A DNA stretch of 64,000 nt from Terriglobales bacterium (GTDB taxonomy: Bacteria; Acidobacteriota; Terriglobia; Terriglobales; Acidobacteriaceae): the NCBI GenBank assembly GCA_035573675.1, contig DATMAB010000025.1, positions 1 through 64,000 on the forward strand, read 5' to 3'. Position numbers and translations under genes: made by a program. Under the pieces are notes generated by a model that saw only the letters and a program-made list of their open reading frames with translations, had not been told where the DNA came from and made no database searches. Positions 47,427 to 56,067 of the stretch are shown one piece after another. Every line of letters starts with the position of its first letter. The stretch's first letter is position 1.

Positions 47427-47752
47427 TCCGCGTCGGACTTATCAATGCCGTGTTCCTGTCTTTCCTTTTTCTGGTAGCTGCGGCCGACGACGCCAGGCCG
47501 CCAAAGCCTGAAGCGTCGCCCGCCGAGGAATCAGCCCGTCTGCTGGCCATCGGCCGCGACCTGTTCGTCGCCCGGTGCGGTCGTTGCCATGACGCCGACG
47601 GCTCCAAGCCCTTGGCCGACGGACCGCCCCTCAACCGGCGCAAGGTTCCCGCCGACCGTCTCGCGCGTATGGTCGACTCGCGCCTGAAGGACGCCACCGA
47701 AGAACAGCGTCGCGCCGTCAAGCTCCACATCACCAGCTTCATGAAGAACTGA
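47423..47752 (+). CDS. Small periplasmic cytochrome c
   Basis: The 109-residue protein has a signal peptide (RVGLINAVFLSFLFLVAAADD) and one haem-attachment motif CGRCH (Cys52, Cys55, His56), followed by a short cytochrome fold. The start overlaps the stop of the anti-sigma gene. Co-translation with a CxxCH-bearing anti-sigma factor suggests the two proteins exchange electrons or sit in one signalling chain. The axial sixth ligand is uncertain; Met residues are near the C-terminus (SFMKN). Confidence 0.88.
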   Translation: MIRVGLINAVFLSFLFLVAAADDARPPKPEASPAEESARLLAIGRDLFVARCGRCHDADGSKPLADGPPLNRRKVPADRLARMVDSRLKDATEEQRRAVKLHITSFMKN

Positions 47753-47813
47753 ACCGCCAACGCCCGCCGCGGAGGAAAGCATCCATGTCTCACGCTCACA
47801 CCAAGAATCGTGC

Positions 47814-47887
47814 CGTCATCCTGAGCCAGGGAGGGCTCCCGCGCGTTTTCACCGGCGCGGGAAACCCGAGCGAAGGATCTGGGTTTG
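47814..47887. repeat. Dispersed GTCATCCTGAGCGAG element
   Basis: GTCATCCTGAGCCAGGGAGG, a GC-rich middle with GCGCG repeats, then CGAAGGATCTGGG. It lies just upstream of the hydrolase gene and contributes spurious in-frame codons to a longer open frame that starts at 47785. Confidence 0.75.
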
Positions 47888-47909
47888 GCTTGGGTATCCT
47901 CAGACTACA

Positions 47910-49241
47910 GTGTCTCGCAGGCCTGCTGCTCGCGTGCCTATGGGCGGCGCTCCACTCACTGCCTTCGCTGCCGAGCCGGAAAGGATCGGCGGTCTTCGGC
48001 GCCACGCCAGGTTCGGCGCGGTCGTCAACCCGCCCGAAGGCCGGGCGGGTGCGTCTGTCGGGCGCGTGGACGAGGGCACCGTCGCCGCCCAGGCCGGCTT
48101 GCGCCGCGGCGACCTCATCCTGCGCGTCAACGGAACGCTGCTCGATAGCCTTCTCGCCTTCGACCGGGCCTTTGTTGCGCTGCGTGGCGGCGACACCGCG
48201 CGCCTCGAAGTCCTGCGGAACGGCCAGACCTTCGAGCGCACGGTCACGCTCCCGCCCATGCCGCTGCAGACTTTCTCCGGCATCGACGTCGCCTACGACT
48301 CCGTCGTCGCCGAGAACGGCCTCCGCTTCCGCACCATCATCGCCAGGCCGAAGAATGCCACCGGCCGCTTGCCCGGCCTCTTTCTTGCCGGCTGGCTCAG
48401 TTGTGATTCGGTCGAGGTCCCGGTCGGCCCCAAGGGCGGCATCGAGAAGCTTCTCGACATCCTGATCACGCAGTCCGGCTTCGTCATGATGCGCATGGAC
48501 AAGCCCGGCATCGGCGACAGCGAGGGATACTGCAGCCAGGCCGACTTTCAGACCGAACTCGCCGGCTACCGTGCCGCCATGCGCGCCTTCAAGGCGCTCG
48601 ACTATGTGGATGCCGAGCGCATCTACATCTTCGGCGACAGCAACGGCGCCGCCTACGCGCCGCTCATCGGCAACGAAGCCGGCGTACGCGGCTACGTCGT
48701 TTCCGGAGGTTGGGCCAAGACCTGGCTGGAGCACATGCTCGAGCTCGAGCGCCGCCGCCTTGCCCTGATGGGCCAGAGTCCCGGCGACATCACCGAAAAG
48801 CTGCGCGGTTATTCCGAGTTCTACAGCGCCTACTACAACCAGAAGCTCACACCTGCCGAGGTCATCCGCCAAAAGCCCCACCTCGCCGGCCTTTGGTACG
48901 ACGCCCCCGAGCACCAGTACGGCCGGCCCGCCTCCTTCTATCAGCAGCTTCAGGACCTCAACATTGCTGGCGCGTGGTCCAGGGTCAGTGTGCCCACGCT
49001 TTCCATCTACGGCGAGTACGACTGGTTCATGAGCGCTGACGACCATCAGACCTTCGCCGCTTTGGTGAACCGTAATCGCCCGGGGGCAGGCCGCTACGTC
49101 ATGCTCCCGAAGACCAACCACGGCTTTAACGTCTATGACAGCCCGGAAAAGGAGTTCCGCGGCGAAGGCGGCCGCTTCAACCAGAGCGTCGGCCCGCTCA
49201 TCCTTGACTGGCTGAAAGAGCAGAACACAGCGGGGAAGTAG
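47910..49241 (+). CDS. PDZ-containing alpha/beta hydrolase, probably exported, N-terminus frameshifted
   Basis: The frame encodes a PDZ-like domain (VGRVDEGTVAAQAGLRRGDLILRVNGTLL) followed by an alpha/beta hydrolase fold: nucleophile Ser in GDSNGA (IYIFGDSNGAAYAP), Asp in YGEYDWFM and His in KTNHGFNVYD. The frame as written starts at GTG 47910 without a signal peptide. The alternative frame holds an ideal signal segment (CLAGLLLACLWAA) just before 47945. One missing base near 47945-47953 would join it to LTAFAAEPERIGG. I think the gene is frameshifted in this assembly, so the mature protein would be periplasmic. The substrate is unknown. Confidence 0.82.
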   Translation: MSRRPAARVPMGGAPLTAFAAEPERIGGLRRHARFGAVVNPPEGRAGASVGRVDEGTVAAQAGLRRGDLILRVNGTLLDSLLAFDRAFVALRGGDTARLEVLRNGQTFERTVTLPPMPLQTFSGIDVAYDSVVAENGLRFRTIIARPKNATGRLPGLFLAGWLSCDSVEVPVGPKGGIEKLLDILITQSGFVMMRMDKPGIGDSEGYCSQADFQTELAGYRAAMRAFKALDYVDAERIYIFGDSNGAAYAPLIGNEAGVRGYVVSGGWAKTWLEHMLELERRRLALMGQSPGDITEKLRGYSEFYSAYYNQKLTPAEVIRQKPHLAGLWYDAPEHQYGRPASFYQQLQDLNIAGAWSRVSVPTLSIYGEYDWFMSADDHQTFAALVNRNRPGAGRYVMLPKTNHGFNVYDSPEKEFRGEGGRFNQSVGPLILDWLKEQNTAGK

Positions 49242-49687
49242 CGAGGCGCTGGTTCGTACCAGGGCACGGCTTCAGAATGTGCTGCGACGACCCCACATCA
49301 AGCACCTGGACGTGCCTGATGCCGTCATCCTGAGCGAGGGAGGGCTCCCGCGCGCTCACGCCACAAGCGCACCGCGCACAGCACGGTGCGCCTGGTCGTG
49401 CGCGGGAAACCCGAGCGAAGGACCTGGGTTTTGCATCACGAATCACACACAACCGTCTCCCGGAATCACGCCAGGCATTCACCAGAAATTTCACACTCCC
49501 GCAACCACGCTGTAACGCCTCGCCGCCACAATGCACTCAGGGCATGCGCGGCCGCCCCATCTGGGGGGCGCTAACCAGCGAACCGGGACGGCCGCCACTC
49601 GCCCTTTACGGTCTTATCCCGAGCGAAGCGAGGGACCCCTGTGCCCGTTCAAACGATGGGAGACGAGACTGCGTCCGAAGGCCGCTT
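49242..49687. other. Intergenic repeat-rich region
   Basis: These 446 bases hold a long GTCATCCTGAGCGAG element (49324-49436), a second partial copy near 49616-49640 and GC-rich inter-repeat sequence. I see no coding frame with a Shine-Dalgarno, no RNA gene and no terminator. The DinB gene ends here on the minus strand at 49688. Confidence 0.6.
49324..49436. repeat. Dispersed GTCATCCTGAGCGAG element (long copy)
   Basis: Long copy of the family: GTCATCCTGAGCGAGGGAGG, a GC-rich middle with an internal palindrome (GCGCACAGCACGGTGCGC), then GAAGGACCTGGG. Confidence 0.75.
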
Positions 49688-50230
49688 CTACTTCTTGGGC
49701 TGCGCCGTCGGCGGCAGCAATCCGTTCAAGCGCAGATACATCGCCGCCATGCCGTAGTGGTCGGCCCAGTTCGTCGCCACCCCGATCATCGCCGCCGCCC
49801 GGGGCCGCTGCTGCTGGCCGAACGCCACCGAATCGCCCAACTTGGAATCGTCCATCTTCTCCAGCGCGGTGCTGCAATATGCGAACGAAGCCTTCAACGC
49901 TTCCAGCAGCTTCTCCTTCGCGTCCGCATCGCTCAGCTTCACTTCCGGCTGTGCTTCGCCTGCGATCCTGGAGCAGAAGAAATAGTTGGCCTCGGCCGTG
50001 TGCACAGCCAGATGCGCAAAGGTCATCTGGTCGGCGGTCGGTTTGAAGTTGTACTTGTCCGCCGGCATGGCTTCGGCCGCGGCCACCAGGTTCTTCGTGT
50101 TTCGCTCCAGTAGCGTCTTTACCGTCGAGGTTACCGGTCCCGGTTCGGCTTTCTTTTCCTGGGCCGCCGCCAGACTCGCGCCGGCCAGCGCCACGAAAAG
50201 AACCACCAGCACTACAGTTCGTTGAATCAT
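49688..50230 (-). CDS. Secreted DinB-family protein
   Basis: The 180-residue protein has a signal peptide (RTVVLVVLFVALAGASLAAA), then a DinB-like helical domain: YNFKPTADQMTFAHLAVHTAEANYFF and NWADHYGMAAMYLRLNGLLPP. The His in FAHLAVHTAEAN and WADHYG match the metal-binding positions. Export of a DinB domain is common in Acidobacteriota. I chose ATG 50230, with AAGGAG 7-12 bases before it, and dismissed the long frame extending upstream to 51637, which runs through other genes' shadows. Confidence 0.88.
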   Translation of the reverse strand: MIQRTVVLVVLFVALAGASLAAAQEKKAEPGPVTSTVKTLLERNTKNLVAAAEAMPADKYNFKPTADQMTFAHLAVHTAEANYFFCSRIAGEAQPEVKLSDADAKEKLLEALKASFAYCSTALEKMDDSKLGDSVAFGQQQRPRAAAMIGVATNWADHYGMAAMYLRLNGLLPPTAQPKK

Positions 50231-50404
50231 GGATGCTCTCCTTGGGAGCCGCACTAGCATAAATCGCGCGGCTCGCGCCGGCAAAGCCCGCGTCGGTCGT
50301 CTCTTTTGCGATAATGAATATTTGGGCTCCAGCGCCGGCTCTCTTCCGAGTGCTAGACTGTGAGATTGGCTCTTGCGGCGGCTGGATTCCAGAGGTGAGC
50401 GACG

Positions 50405-53077
50405 ATGTCGGAAAAGTCTTCCAACGGGATGACCGAGCTCGAAGCGATTGAGCTTCGCGAATGGCTCGATTCCCTCGATTACATCCTGCAGAACGGCAAC
50501 GCCGAGCGCGCCGGACGCCTGCTGCAGCATCTGCGGGCGCACACCGAGCAGCGCGGCATCAAGCTCCCGTTCTCTGCCACTACGCCGTACTGCAACACCA
50601 TCCCGGTCGAGCAGCAGCCGCCTTTCCCGGGCTCGCAGGAAGTAGAGCGCCGCATCAAGAGCCTTATCCGCTGGAACGCCCTGGCCATGGTGGTGCGCGC
50701 CAACCGCCTCGAGGACGGCATCGGCGGACACATTTCCACCTACGCCTCCGCCGCCACCCTCTACGAGGTCGGTTTCAACCACTTCTTCCGCGCCCGCACC
50801 GCCGAGCACGACGGCGACGTCGTTTACTTCCAGGGACACGCCGCCCCCGGCATTTACGCCCGCGCGTTCCTCGAAGGACGGCTGCCCGTCCAGCGCCTGG
50901 AGAACTTCCGCCGCGAACTCAAGCCCGGCGGCGGCCTCTCCTCCTATCCTCACCCCTGGCTGATGCCCGACTTCTGGGAGTTTCCCACCGTCTCCATGGG
51001 GCTCAGCCCCATCATGGCCATTTACCACGCCCGCTTCATCCGCTATCTCGAAGACCGCGGGCTGAAGAAGCCATCCAACTCCAAAGTTTGGGCGTTCCTC
51101 GGCGATGGCGAAACCGACGAACCGGAATCGCTCGGCGCCATCACTCTGGCCTCGCGCGAGAAGCTGGATAACCTCATCTTCGTCGTCAACTGCAACCTGC
51201 AGCGCCTCGATGGTCCGGTGCGCGGCAACGGCAAGATCATTCAGGAACTCGAAGCCGCCTTCCGCGGCGCAGGCTGGAACGTCATCAAGGTCATTTGGGG
51301 CAGCGAGTGGGACCCGCTGCTCGCCCGCGACAAGGACGGTCTGCTCCTCCGCCGCATGGAAGAGACGGTGGACGGCCAGTACCAGAAGTACGCCGTCGAG
51401 AGCGGCGCCTACGTCCGTGAGCACTTCTGGGGCGCCGATCCACGCCTCCTGGAGATGGTCAGCAACATCTCCGACGAGGGCCTCAAGCGCCTCAAGCTGG
51501 GCGGCCATGACCCCATTAAGGTTCACGCGGCGTACAAGGCGGCGGTCGAGCATAAGGGCTCGCCCACCGTCATCCTCGCCAAGACCATCAAAGGCTACGG
51601 CCTCGGTGAAGCCGGTGAGGGCAAGAACATCACCCACCAGCAGAAGAAGCTGAACGAGGACGAGTTGCGCGCCTTCCGCTCCCGCTTCGGCATCCCTGTT
51701 TCAGACGAAGATATCGCCGGCGCGCCCTTCTATCGCCCCGACGACGACACCCCCGAGATGAGGTACATGCAGGCACGGCGGCGCGAACTGGGCGGTTACG
51801 TGCCGGCCCGGAGCGTCCTGGCCCAACCGATCGAGCCGGTGCCGGAGGAGTTGTTCGAGGAATTCTACGAGGGCACCGAGGACCGCAAGGTTTCCACCAC
51901 CATGGTTTTCGTGCGCATGCTCGCCAAGTTGCTGCGCGATCCCAAGGTCGGCAGGCTCATCGTGCCCATCATCCCCGACGAAGCGCGCACCTTCGGCATG
52001 GAAGCGCTCTTCCGCCAGGTGGGCATCTATTCGCACGTCGGCCAGCTCTACGAACCCGTCGATCGCGACACCCTGCTCTACTACAAGGAAGCCATCGACG
52101 GCCAGATCCTAGAGGAAGGCATCACCGAGGCCGGTTCCGTGTCCTCTTTCATCGCCGCCGGCACCGCCTACGCCAACCACGGCATCAACACCATTCCGTT
52201 CTTCATCTTCTATTCCATGTTTGGCTTCCAGCGTATCGGCGACCTCATCTGGGCGGCCGCCGACTCGCGCTGCCGCGGCTTCCTGCTGGGCGGCACCGCC
52301 GGCCGCACCACGCTCGCCGGTGAAGGTCTCCAGCACCAGGATGGCAACAGCCACCTGCTCGCTTATCCCGTGCCCAACTGTCTCTGTTACGACCCCGCCT
52401 TCGCCTACGAGCTTGCCGTCATCATTCAGGACGGCATCCGCCGCATGTACGTCGAGGGCGAGAGCGTCTTCTACTACCTGACGGTTATGAACGAGCCGTA
52501 CGCGATGCCGCACATGCCGAAAGGCGTACGCGAGGGCATCCTGCGCGGCATGTATCGCTTCCGCCCGGCCCAGAAAAAGCACAAGCTGCAGGCCCAACTG
52601 TTCGGCTCCGGCGCCATCCTGCCCCAGGTCATCCAGGCGCAGGAGATGCTGGACAAATACGGCGTCGCCGCCGACGTCTGGAGCATCACCAGCTACAAGG
52701 AGCTCTACCGCGACGGCAACGCCGCCGAGCGCTGGAACATGCTGCACCCCAGGTCGAAGCCGCGCCGTCCTTACGTGACCGAATGCCTGGAAGGCGCCCC
52801 CGGCGTCTTCGTCTGCGCCTCCGATTACGTCAAGGCCCTGCCCAACTCCATCGCGCGCTGGTTCCCGCGGCCGATCATGGCCCTGGGCACGGATGGCTTC
52901 GGCCGCAGTGAGAGCCGCGCCAGCCTGCGCGACTTCTTCGAAGTGGACGCCCGCTTCGTCACCCTGGCTGCGCTCAGCGCGCTCGCCCGCGAAGGCCAGC
53001 TCAAGCCCGAGGTCGTGCAGAAAGCCATTCGCGACCTCGAGATCGATCCCGAGAAGCTGGATCCCGCCATCTCCTGA
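50405..53077 (+). CDS. aceE: Pyruvate dehydrogenase E1 component, homodimeric type
   Basis: AceE decarboxylates pyruvate using thiamine diphosphate and feeds the E2 lipoyl group. The 890-residue homodimeric enzyme has the TPP motif LGDGETDEPESLGA near residue 233, N-terminal ERRIKSLIRWNALAMV and GGHISTYASAATLYEVGFNHFFR, and a C-terminal domain rich in the usual conserved blocks (FFIFYSMFGFQRIGDLIWAA; GGTAGRTTLAGEGLQHQDG). AGAGGTGAG precedes the ATG. It is the first gene of aceE-aceF-lpd. The window also encodes a heteromeric E1, so the cell has two E1 types. Confidence 0.96.
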   Translation: MSEKSSNGMTELEAIELREWLDSLDYILQNGNAERAGRLLQHLRAHTEQRGIKLPFSATTPYCNTIPVEQQPPFPGSQEVERRIKSLIRWNALAMVVRANRLEDGIGGHISTYASAATLYEVGFNHFFRARTAEHDGDVVYFQGHAAPGIYARAFLEGRLPVQRLENFRRELKPGGGLSSYPHPWLMPDFWEFPTVSMGLSPIMAIYHARFIRYLEDRGLKKPSNSKVWAFLGDGETDEPESLGAITLASREKLDNLIFVVNCNLQRLDGPVRGNGKIIQELEAAFRGAGWNVIKVIWGSEWDPLLARDKDGLLLRRMEETVDGQYQKYAVESGAYVREHFWGADPRLLEMVSNISDEGLKRLKLGGHDPIKVHAAYKAAVEHKGSPTVILAKTIKGYGLGEAGEGKNITHQQKKLNEDELRAFRSRFGIPVSDEDIAGAPFYRPDDDTPEMRYMQARRRELGGYVPARSVLAQPIEPVPEELFEEFYEGTEDRKVSTTMVFVRMLAKLLRDPKVGRLIVPIIPDEARTFGMEALFRQVGIYSHVGQLYEPVDRDTLLYYKEAIDGQILEEGITEAGSVSSFIAAGTAYANHGINTIPFFIFYSMFGFQRIGDLIWAAADSRCRGFLLGGTAGRTTLAGEGLQHQDGNSHLLAYPVPNCLCYDPAFAYELAVIIQDGIRRMYVEGESVFYYLTVMNEPYAMPHMPKGVREGILRGMYRFRPAQKKHKLQAQLFGSGAILPQVIQAQEMLDKYGVAADVWSITSYKELYRDGNAAERWNMLHPRSKPRRPYVTECLEGAPGVFVCASDYVKALPNSIARWFPRPIMALGTDGFGRSESRASLRDFFEVDARFVTLAALSALAREGQLKPEVVQKAIRDLEIDPEKLDPAIS

Positions 53078-53092
53078 GGGAAGGAGCGCCCG

Positions 53093-54448
53093 TTGGCCAC
53101 CGAATTCCGGATTCCTGAGCTGGGTGAGAACGTTACCTCCGGCGACCTGGTCAAAATCCTGGTCGCCGAAGGGGACACCATCGCGAAGGACCAGCCTGTT
53201 CTCGAGCTCGAAACCGACAAGGCCATCGTCGAAGTCCCCTCTTCCGTCGCCGGGACCATCTCCAAGATTCACGTCAAGGCCGGCCAGAAGGTGAAAGTTG
53301 GAGACCTCGTCCTCACGGTGGAAGACGGCGCCGCCGCCAAACTGGAAAAGAAGGAAGAGAAAAAGAAGGAAGCCAAGCCAACCGCCGAGAAGGCTGCCGA
53401 GAAAAAGACCGCCAAAGAGGAGAAAAAAGTTGCGGCGCCAGCTCCCGCGGCTGCGCCGCCTCCGGCCGTGGCCGCTCCCATCCCGCCTCCTCCCGCAGTG
53501 GAAGCGCCGCCGCCGGCTCCTGCTGAGCCTCGTGTGCAGGTCGCTGCCTCCCCCGCTGTCCGCCGCTTCGCCCGCGAGTTGGGCATCGACATCAATGAAG
53601 TCCGCGGCAGCGGCCCCGGCGGCCGCATCACCGAAGGCGACGTCAAGGCCTTCGTTAAGCAAATCACCACCGGCGCGCGCGTCGCGCCGGCCGCCGCGGC
53701 GCTCCCTGGGATTCCCGTCGAGCCGCTCCCAGACTTTTCCAAGTGGGGCGTCATCGACCGGCAGCCCATGCGGGCCATCCGCCGCGCCACGGCGCGCCAC
53801 TTGAGCTACGCCTGGGCCACCATCCCGCACGTCACCCAGCATGACAAGGCTGACATCACCTCGCTCGAGCAGCTTCGCGAAAAGTTCGGCAAACGCGCCG
53901 AGGAAGCCGGCGGCAAGCTCACCGTCACCGCCATCGCGGTCAAGATCATCGCCTCCGCGCTCAAGCATTACCCCCAGTTCGCCGCCTCCATTGACATGGC
54001 GCGCGAGGAGGTCATCTACAAGAAGTACTGTCACATCGGCATCGCCGTGGATACCGAGCGCGGCCTGCTGGTGCCGGTCATCCGGGACGCCGACCAGAAG
54101 AACCTCATCCAGATCTCGGCCGAACTCTCGCAGCTGGCCGAGAAAGCGCGCACCGGCAAGCTCACGCCGGCGGAGATGGAAGGCGGCGTCTTCAGCATCA
54201 CCAACCTGGGCGGCATCGGTGGCACTTCGTTCTCGCCCATCGTCAACGCGCCTGAAGTCGCCATCCTCGGCCTCTCCCGCGGACGCCAGGAGCCCGTCTT
54301 CCTGAACGGCATGTTCCAGCCGCGACTCATGCTGCCCCTCTCGCTTTCCTACGACCACCGCCTCATCGACGGCGCCGACGCCGCCCGCTTCCTGCGCTGG
54401 GTCGCCGACGCCTTCGAGCAGCCCTTCCTGCTCCCGCTCGAAGGATGA
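53093..54448 (+). CDS. aceF: Pyruvate dehydrogenase E2 (dihydrolipoyl acetyltransferase)
   Basis: The 451-residue E2 has an N-terminal lipoyl domain with Lys43 in LETDKAIVEVP, a Lys/Ala/Pro linker, a subunit-binding domain near residues 155-190 (SPAVRRFARELGIDINEV, GRITEGDVKAFV) and a catalytic domain with YDHRLIDGADAARFL (catalytic His and Asp). It has a single lipoyl domain. It starts at TTG 53093, after GGGAAGGAG. It is followed by an element of the GTCATCCTGAGCGAG family before lpd. Confidence 0.94.
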   Translation: MATEFRIPELGENVTSGDLVKILVAEGDTIAKDQPVLELETDKAIVEVPSSVAGTISKIHVKAGQKVKVGDLVLTVEDGAAAKLEKKEEKKKEAKPTAEKAAEKKTAKEEKKVAAPAPAAAPPPAVAAPIPPPPAVEAPPPAPAEPRVQVAASPAVRRFARELGIDINEVRGSGPGGRITEGDVKAFVKQITTGARVAPAAAALPGIPVEPLPDFSKWGVIDRQPMRAIRRATARHLSYAWATIPHVTQHDKADITSLEQLREKFGKRAEEAGGKLTVTAIAVKIIASALKHYPQFAASIDMAREEVIYKKYCHIGIAVDTERGLLVPVIRDADQKNLIQISAELSQLAEKARTGKLTPAEMEGGVFSITNLGGIGGTSFSPIVNAPEVAILGLSRGRQEPVFLNGMFQPRLMLPLSLSYDHRLIDGADAARFLRWVADAFEQPFLLPLEG

Positions 54449-54486
54449 GGTCAGCCGCATGAAGCCAACTAGAACCGATCCATGCC

Positions 54487-54560
54487 GTCATCCTGAGCGA
54501 GGGAGGGCTCCCGCGCGCTTTCTCCGGCGCGGGAAACCCGAGGGAAGGACCTGGGACTTC
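54487..54560. repeat. Dispersed GTCATCCTGAGCGAG element between aceF and lpd
   Basis: Full copy: GTCATCCTGAGCGAGGGAGG, a GC-rich middle, then GAAGGACCTGGGAC. It sits inside the aceF-lpd operon, about 35 bases before the lpd TTG start, and may be transcribed as an intercistronic stem-loop. Confidence 0.75.
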
Positions 54561-54594
54561 TGTTCCGCGCCATTCAAGCTGCGGGAGCGTTCGC

Positions 54595-56010
54595 TTGCCT
54601 GACTCGACCCACCTCGCCGTCATCGGCGCCGGGCCCGGCGGATACGCCGCCGCCTTCCTGGCCGCCGACCTCGGCCTCGAGGTCACGCTCATCGACGCCG
54701 AACCCAACCCCGGCGGCGTGTGCCTCTACCGCGGATGCATCCCGTCGAAAGCCCTCCTGCACGTCGCCAAGGTCATCGACGAGGCCGCGAACGCCTCGGC
54801 GTGGGGCGTCACCTATCCCGAACCCAAGCTCGATTTGGCCAAGCTCCGCGGCTGGAAGGACGGCGTTGTTTCCAAGCTCACCGGCAACCTTGGCATCCTC
54901 GCCCGTACCCGCAAGGTGAAATACGTCCAGGGCCGCGCCGCCTTCGCCGACTCCAGCACGCTCACCATCACCCAAGAAGGAAGCAAGGGCACTCAGACAC
55001 TCAAGTTCCAGAACGCCATCATCGCCACCGGCTCGCGACCGGCTTCCGTTCCCGGACTTTCCATCGACAGCACGCGCGTGCTCGACTCGACGTCTGCACT
55101 TGACCTCAAGGTGATTCCCAAGACCCTGCTGGTCATCGGCGGCGGCTACATCGGCCTTGAACTCGGTACCGTCTACGCCGCGCTGGGCTCCAAGGTCACG
55201 GTGGTCGAGATGCTCGACGGCCTTCTGCCCGGCGCCGACCGCGACCTGGTGAAGCCGCTGCATCAGCGCCTGGAAAAGCTGTTCGCTGCCATCAAGCTCA
55301 AGACCAAGGTCGCCTCCATGCAGGAAGGGAAAGACGGCCTGCGCGTGAAGTTCGAGGGTGGGGACGCCTCCGAGCAGACCTTCGAGCAGGTTCTGGTTTC
55401 GGTCGGCCGCAAGCCCAACCCGGTTCCGGGCATCGAGAACACTAAGGTCAACGTGGACGCGCGCGGCTTCATTCAGGTGGACGCGCAGCGCCGCACCACC
55501 GACCCCGCCATTTTCGCCATCGGCGACGTGGCCGGCGAGCCCATGCTGGCGCACAAGGCTTCGCATGAAGGACGCGTCGCCGTCGAGGCCATCGCGGGCC
55601 ACAAGGTCGCCTTCGAGCCCAACGCCATCCCTGCCGTCGTCTTCACTGACCCCGAGATCGCCTGGTGCGGCCTGACCGAGACTCAGGCCGAGAAGGAAGG
55701 GAAAAAGGTCGAGGTCGTTCGCTTCCCCTGGGCGGCCTCCGGACGCGCCATGACGCTCGATCGCTCCGACGGCGTCACCAAGCTCGTTCTCGATCCCGCG
55801 ACACAGCGCATTCTGGGCGTCGGCATCGCAGGCCCCGGCGCCGGCGAGCTCATCGCCGAGGGCGTGCTGGCCGTCGAGATGGCCGCCCTCGCCACCGACC
55901 TCAAGCTCTGCATCCACCCCCACCCTACGCTCTCGGAAACGTTGATGGAGGCCGCCGAAGTCTTCTTCGGCCAGGCCACCCACCTGTACCGTCCGAAAAA
56001 GAAAGCCTGA
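54595..56010 (+). CDS. lpd: Dihydrolipoyl dehydrogenase (E3), second copy
   Basis: The 471-residue FAD enzyme has motif AVIGAGPGGYAAA, active-site Cys43 and Cys48 in GVCLYRGCIPSK, NAD-binding GGGYIGLELG, FAD motif FAIGDVAGEPMLA, and catalytic His in CIHPHPTLSET. Start TTG 54595 is inferred from the conserved N-terminus. It completes the second 2-oxoacid dehydrogenase complex. Its difference from the first E3 (11100-12527) suggests complex-specific use. A parS-like palindrome and a CRP/FNR gene follow. Confidence 0.95.
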   Translation: MPDSTHLAVIGAGPGGYAAAFLAADLGLEVTLIDAEPNPGGVCLYRGCIPSKALLHVAKVIDEAANASAWGVTYPEPKLDLAKLRGWKDGVVSKLTGNLGILARTRKVKYVQGRAAFADSSTLTITQEGSKGTQTLKFQNAIIATGSRPASVPGLSIDSTRVLDSTSALDLKVIPKTLLVIGGGYIGLELGTVYAALGSKVTVVEMLDGLLPGADRDLVKPLHQRLEKLFAAIKLKTKVASMQEGKDGLRVKFEGGDASEQTFEQVLVSVGRKPNPVPGIENTKVNVDARGFIQVDAQRRTTDPAIFAIGDVAGEPMLAHKASHEGRVAVEAIAGHKVAFEPNAIPAVVFTDPEIAWCGLTETQAEKEGKKVEVVRFPWAASGRAMTLDRSDGVTKLVLDPATQRILGVGIAGPGAGELIAEGVLAVEMAALATDLKLCIHPHPTLSETLMEAAEVFFGQATHLYRPKKKA

Positions 56011-56051
56011 ACGCGCCGTCCCGCATTTAGCCGCATGCTTATGAGCGGCGC

Positions 56052-56067
56052 TGTTCCACGTGGAACA
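56052..56067. promoter_or_regulatory. parS-like perfect palindrome
   Basis: TGTTCCAC and GTGGAACA meet to form a perfect 16-bp palindrome that matches known chromosomal parS (ParB-binding) sites in core and flanks. Its last base is the A of the ATG of the CRP/FNR gene. parAB genes are not in the window. A different repressor site is possible, but the sequence agreement with parS is close. Confidence 0.65.

Noticed and set aside
47785-48465. Longer frame upstream of the PDZ hydrolase
   Set aside because: Its first 40 codons lie in a dispersed repeat and its later part is out of frame with the hydrolase; only its signal-like segment is informative.
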